This document shows positions 58,984 to 64,000 of a stretch of DNA of 64,000 bases, piece after piece. How positions within the stretch are numbered: the stretch's first letter is position 1; each line of letters opens with the position of its first letter. Source of the DNA: Limonium bicolor (taxonomy: Eukaryota > Streptophyta > Magnoliopsida > Caryophyllales > Plumbaginaceae); contig CM041777.1 of the NCBI GenBank assembly GCA_023374045.1, positions 89,398,300 to 89,462,299 on the forward strand, given 5' to 3'. The notes under the pieces are model-generated. The model ran no database searches and had not been told where the DNA came from. It saw only the letters and a program-made list of their open reading frames with translations. Made by a program: the position numbers and the translations under genes.

Positions 58984-60294
58984 TCAACAAGTGATCAAAT
59001 TTGTGCAAACAAACTCCGACCATTCCTCAAGCATCTCAACTATTTGAGTATCTTCATATTCACCACCGTGGAGCAATTGTTCGTAAGCCTTGAAAAAAAG
59101 AAAATGAACATTAATTTAAAACTACAAGTCTAACAACATGATAAAGCTAAACTAAAACTTTCAAAGAATGTTATATACCTTGTCTAACGAGTATTTTGTT
59201 AAAAGGGACGACGCTGCTACTATGTCATGCATAAATCTCATGACATAGTATCCACATTCCGAACCCCCAGGCTGCACCGGGCACTATACACACACACATA
59301 TTCACAATTATAAACTAATGTTGACATTATCACACAAATTTAGTAATTAAGAATACCTTGACTAGGTTCCAAGGGATATTATTCTTCATTTGTCTTTGCA
59401 TTGACATGAATGCAACTCTCATGGAACTATATACATCAAACATACAGTTTTAAATACACGTAGTTACATCAGAAGTTTTGAAACAATATTGTTAAGTAAT
59501 AACAAATGTTGTTTAAGATAACAAACTCACCTCAATATTGGTGTGGCAATCTTTGGTTTCTTGGCACTCTTACCAAGTGAGTCAAATTGTAAGATTCTTG
59601 GGTGCTTCATCACCAACACAAGCATTGACCAGTGTCGACTTTTCACAAACTACAAGAATATATTATCATTAAACAACTAGCAGAATTTATAAATAGATTA
59701 TACTAAGATAAATAGTCAAATAGCATACCCTTGATGATATGGCAACATAATAAATGACTTGTTTACACATTGAAAGATGGCATTTGTCGTATATTGCATA
59801 AGGCCTTGAGTGTCACTTGTCATGGTGGTTTCGTAGCACATAGCAGGACACATGAATCCGAAACTGTCATTTTGGTAAACTTTGAGCGCCTTATTATGCA
59901 CATGCCTGCACCATAAAGACAATAACATTAGCTATTTACTTTTTATTCAAACACCTAATTCATCATTGATCAATGCATTCAAACTATAAAAGGTAGTAGT
60001 CACTCACATGACAACTGACTTGATGATCGACACATTTAACCAATCCCTCGTGAATACCTCTGTGAAATCGGACATATATATCTCAAATCGATGTGCAACA
60101 CTTGCTGCAGCTTGATAGTTAAATATGGCCTGGTCATCCTCCACAGTGATTAAATCACTGTGAGGTGACGTCAGCAGCAACGCCGAGTGTAGAACCTTCA
60201 TATTAGGTGACAAGCCAACCAATATCATTTGCTCCACCAAATCAGGTATACACAACGAAATTGGTGGATGCCTGATAAGCCGCAGACTTATCAT
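58984..60294 (-). CDS. Ulp1-type cysteine protease, probably transposon-derived, intact frame
   Basis: Six exons on the minus strand: 60008-60294, 59729-59905, 59531-59638, 59357-59426, 59179-59283 and 58984-59088. All have GT/AG borders and consistent phases, for 283 residues from ATG 60294. The catalytic set is visible: His in GRHWSMLVLVMKHPRI, Asp in LQFDSLGKSAKK, and CPVQPGGSECGYYVMRFMHD with the Cys. This is the C48 (SUMO-protease) fold found in plant CACTA and some MULE elements as well as in host deSUMOylases. The upstream part (LVEQMILVGLSPNMKV, RDWLNVSIIKSVVM) is not recognised. The N-terminus may be cut: sequence right of 60294 looks like another element. Adjacent palindromes favour a transposon origin. 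Confidence 0.65.
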
Positions 60295-61265
60295 GGTTTA
60301 TATGCTAGATTTATAGGTTTACTAGTCAAATTAGGGTTATAATAGTTAATATTTATATATTTATATAAAAAGTCATGTTGTATGTTCAGACTTATGTTTT
60401 ATATGCATTTTTCATGCAAGGAGTAAACTTCTAATCAAAGAGCGAGTGTTGTCGGGCTTAAGCCGGATGCCCCACTCACGGCATCAATATGTAGCAGAAT
60501 AAGGGTAATGCCGGATGTAGTGCCAGGTAGATCATAGCCGGCACAAGTGAGAGGTCGTCACGGGTCGTCAGTAGATGGCAGTTACTTACCGTTGATAATT
60601 CAACCGCTGTCGGGTCTTGTGTCGGACATCTCCTGTCCGGCATAAGCGATTTTTCACTCAGATTTGGCGGTTTTGACCGTTATAGTTTAGCACGTGTTTT
60701 TTGAGGTGCCGGATGACTTTTACCCGGCATGACTCCCGACACATGGAGAAAATGTTGTCTATAAAAAGGCCGAGAGTCTGCACACTTGGGACATCATTCC
60801 TTCCATATTCACACACCCATACTCCACATAATTGACGTCAGTTCGATCAAGGAATTGCTGCATAACCATCCAGGAGTAGAAAAGAAGATTTCTGAGGGTG
60901 AAGGCTATGTCAAAACTCTTCCTTCTTTTTGTATCTTCTCTTTTGTTCTACATGGATGATTGAGTAGTAATCCCTTCTGTTCTTGGTTGGGATGAAACTC
61001 TCTTTGTAAACAATGTGATCTCCTTAATATAGTTTCAAGTTCTCATTAAGAGTGGGTTTTTCTTGCAATGAATCTAGTTGGCCACTTGGTTCCTTTGTGC
61101 GAATTTTACTTAAGGAAGAAAAATCTAGGAGTATAATAGGTTAGACACTCTTAATGATCTTTTATATTCTTCTATGATTTAGGAGTTAATACTAAGATTA
61201 AGAATTAACCCATTTTCCCCAGTATCTTGTTCATTTCGTGGCATGATATATGCTCGGTTTGATAA
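60295..61265 (+). other. Promoter-like or LTR-like region of unknown origin
   Basis: Contains GTCGGG/CCGG.ATG-rich motifs (60450-60740), a TATAAAAA box at 60760-60767 and a leader-like stretch with no long frame. It could be an LTR or leader of another element inserted in the Ulp1 gene's 5' end, but no matching second LTR lies in the window. Confidence 0.3.
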
Positions 61266-64000
61266 TGTAACACCCCAACTACAAACACCATACTTCACAA
61301 CACATTTAGCAGCGGAAACACAACTCAACATCTAACTTAATCCTTGGGTGCTACACGACGTTAGCCACCCATGTGGCTAACAAGGCTAATACATACACAT
61401 TGTATCGGTCTGATGGACAAGATTACCGAGCATTACACTTTACATTAACAACCGTTTCTAAACTAAAACAAATACATTTACATTACAACTGTACCGAGTC
61501 TATACCTTCAGCTACCGATTATCAACCTTCGGTCTTACATCTCTTACAACTATATAAACGACTAATAACTATCCATGTTTATACAGCTACCCCGTCCTAC
61601 TCTCGAACGGCTGCCAGCTCCTTTGTACCTGTAAAGTAATGGGGCCCCCAAAGGGGGTCAGCACCTTTGCTGGCATGGTAATCGTGCAGCCCGCATGCTA
61701 CCGGCCACGCACAACTAATTGTCGAGTGAGCATGCAGTTTATTTTATTTAAAGCATGCAACAAAACTATAACACATAACATGCTTATAAGCACACACAAC
61801 CAACCAATGGGTTACAACCAGTAAAGTCAACACATCATCGCTTGTTAGATTAAATCCTTGTGTTTCTTGACCTCTTGAGGGCTTCTACCTTAACAGGACT
61901 AAATACTTATTAGACGATACTTACCCATTTAATCGGGCTACGAGTAATTACTTCTTATATTAAAGTTGGGTTGGTTCCGGTTATCAACTTACACAACATC
62001 ACCACACACATCCCGTAACAACATGTACACAACACATCACCGTTCTTCTTAGAGAACGTACACTTTACTTAAAGCGTGTCGGATCAAACATAGGTCCGCA
62101 CACCGTACATATTTACTTCACTTAGATGTGTCGGTCTTAATATAGACCCGAGCACACCAATACACATAACATTACTTAGATGTGTCGGGGTTAGTATAGA
62201 CCCATCACACCAAACACATTTTCCCCCTAGCCCCAGATAATAATGAGGTAGGTAAGCCTTGGTTAAGCTTGTGGGTGGTTGTAATCCAAAAAGGAAAAAC
62301 AACCGTAACATAACAGAATGGGAGTTAATTTAAATATAGACATCAACTCCCAAACAACGAGCGACCGGAACGACCGGATTCCTCACCCCCCATAATATAT
62401 ATATATATAGTTAAGAGCTCCATTATGGAACCTATCACATCCATACATCATATAGTGTTACTAACTTGGTTAAACACATAAGGGATAACATCCCATTCGA
62501 CAAACATGGATAACGGCATCCGATAAACAACAACACATCCAACCACAATACACAACTAAAACACAGATAGCCGTAGTTAGAACGTTCCCGTAGGTTGGGA
62601 CGTTTAATCCGAATACCGATCTTTTATGTGATCCTAGAGTCGGTTAGCTACGGTTTAACACATAGTTAAGGTTAAACGGTATCGGAATTATTTACGCCAC
62701 ATTAATAAATTACTGTAAACTCATTTCATACTTTATCTTGCAAGGTGGCAACCACACAGAAAAACAATTTGGCATACAAGCCGGTGTAACCCGATAGGAC
62801 ACAGGTTGCAAGAAAACCATACCTGTCACCAAGGTCTACTCTATTGTGTCCTCTTGTGTTCCTCGAATAATCCTCGAACAACTGGTAGCATTACAATTGC
62901 TTCCATTAACATCGGGGTAATATGATTGTTTAATGACTAATGCGCTCATAATTAACCCCGTCATCCCGTTATACTTAATTTTACTCTTGTGGTCTTAAGT
63001 TCACAACTCTCACATCAACCTAACACTTGTTTACACATTTTAAGGCCTTTACATGTCACCAAACAAGGCCTAAACATCATCTAAAACCATTACCATCCAA
63101 TCCCCCATCATAGAAGGCTTAAAACCATTTTTTTTTTCTTCTGGTCTGGACCGCCCAGAGGGGCGGTCCACAATAGAAGCTACACGGTTTTGCAGATCTG
63201 CACTGGACCTCCCCACAGGGGCGGTCCCTAGGGGCGGTCCAGAACAGACCCCATTTTAAAAACTGTTTTTCTACACATTTTGAACTCCAAATTCACCCCA
63301 ATCTTTTCCCACTTATTCCACAATCTTTCCACATGTTTCCTACATGTTTAAACACCTTAAAACATGCACTAAACCTCTCCAAATCTTTGGTTTAATCCAC
63401 CACCCAATTCTTGCTCAAATTCAACAAATCCAAATTCTCACATTTTGCATTTTACACTCTTTTGCATTTCTTACTTCTTCTTGCTTGTTCCTACCTCCCA
63501 TCAAACTTACCAAATCCATCAATGACCATTACCAATCATTCCTACATAAATGCACTTCTAAAACCCACATTCACTCCTTGTTTCACAAGTTACAAACACC
63601 AACTCTTTTTCTTGAAATTCCAAGTTACCAAGCATCATTATGCTACAGATTTTGCACTCTCTTATCTCCATTCTCCATGTACCATTATAAGGCTATTAAA
63701 CCACTCTACTCAACACTACAAACACCTAAGTTCTCCCATTCACCATGCCATCATCAAAACACTCATTTCCTACCAAAATTTCGCCATAACCTCCCCATAA
63801 ACCTAACATCCTCAACTTCATCAATTCTCACCAAAGTAAATCCTAAACTAGCCACACCCTCAAGGGGTCCTACCAGCATATAAACTCAATTCAAAATTCA
63901 TAAGTCAACAATATAAAACACAACTCCCAAATCACTTGGCTTCCAAGCCCTCAATACAAACAACATTTCACAATTTCTCATACTTCCACCAAGTACATTT
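61266..64000 (-). mobile_element. Giant LTR, same family as solo LTR 2, cut by window end
   Basis: Begins TGTAACACCCC like 41678. Shared blocks: AGCAGCGGAA (61310 and 41732), CGTTAG.CACCCA..TA.CTAACAAGGC, TATCGGTCTGATG, GCTACCCCGTC.TAC (61585 and 42035), GTACCTGTAA.GTAA, and ATGTCACCAAACAAG.CCTAAAC (63051 and 43720). A hairpin cassette (GGGGCGGTCC / GGACCGCCC) is at 63145-63250, at the same relative place as 43810-44000. An (AT)n run is at 62395-62410. Frames near the end (63344-63883) are AT-rich noise. Confidence 0.7.
63145..63250. repeat. GGGGCGGTCC inverted-repeat cassette in the giant LTR
   Basis: GGTCTGGACCGCCC-AGAG-GGGCGGTCC, then CTGGACCTCCCCACAGGGGC and two more GGGGCGGTCC copies, the last followed by AGAACAGACC. 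Confidence 0.8.

Noticed and set aside
60268..60312. Possible Helitron 3' end (TGATAAG..CTTATCA hairpin, then CTAG)
   Set aside because: The hairpin is short, the base after CTAG is A rather than T, and no 5' TC end was found.
63344..63883. 179-codon plus-strand frame
   Set aside because: Biased composition within the giant LTR, no motif, and the corresponding place in solo LTR 2 also gives an unrelated noise frame.

Overview
The window is plant nuclear DNA, almost certainly from a eudicot. It has spliced plant genes, plant-only families (ICR/RIP, plant mobile domain, receptor-like kinase) and a dense, nested load of plant-type transposons. I cannot name the species from sequence alone. Only two ordinary host genes look intact: RPS23 (uS12) at 49423-50728 and an ICR/RIP ROP-interactor gene at 53005-56040, both on the minus strand. 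A spliced Ulp1-type protease frame at 58984-60294 (minus) also looks intact but is probably transposon-derived.

Layout. 1-5870: tail of a decayed Mutator-like transposase, then five broken copies of a small domain resembling the N-terminal PB1-like part of such transposases, with a seven-fold 191-bp satellite directly upstream of the last copy. 6315-10597: a decayed plant-mobile-domain gene (minus) whose first intron is filled with AT-rich repeats; two covarying tandem hairpins lie upstream of it. 11190-12600: a tandem array of about 280 bp per unit. 14285-18970: Copia element 1 (minus, TSD GGTTT). 19500-22430: remnants of a CACTA-like element with an Ulp1 domain, holding a Tourist-like MITE that itself holds a Stowaway MITE. 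22967-29816: LINE A (minus), split by Copia element 2 (23616-28940, plus, TSD AGGAC). 30330-46735: LINE B (minus), split at its ORF1 end by Copia element 3, a Sirevirus-like element (30875-46501, plus, TSD CTTTC). Element 3 carries an extra ORF downstream of pol. A solo LTR (37773-39890, TSD CAGAT) interrupts that ORF, and a second solo LTR of about 4.4 kb sits in its 3' LTR.

46850-48545 holds a receptor-kinase fragment, a 215-bp duplication and a 22-bp minisatellite. 49423-57800 is the gene-bearing stretch. From 58490 on come the Ulp1 gene, a promoter-like region of unknown origin, and the start of another giant LTR (61266 to the window end) related to the one at 41678.

The age order is readable from the nesting: LINE B is older than the Sirevirus, which is older than its two solo LTRs; LINE A is older than Copia 2. 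The retrotransposon coding regions all carry frameshifts or stops. No conventional operon or multi-gene pathway is present. The observations most worth following are the covarying hairpins, the satellite upstream of a TATA box, the hairpin cassettes shared in style by three LTRs, and the intact Ulp1 frame.
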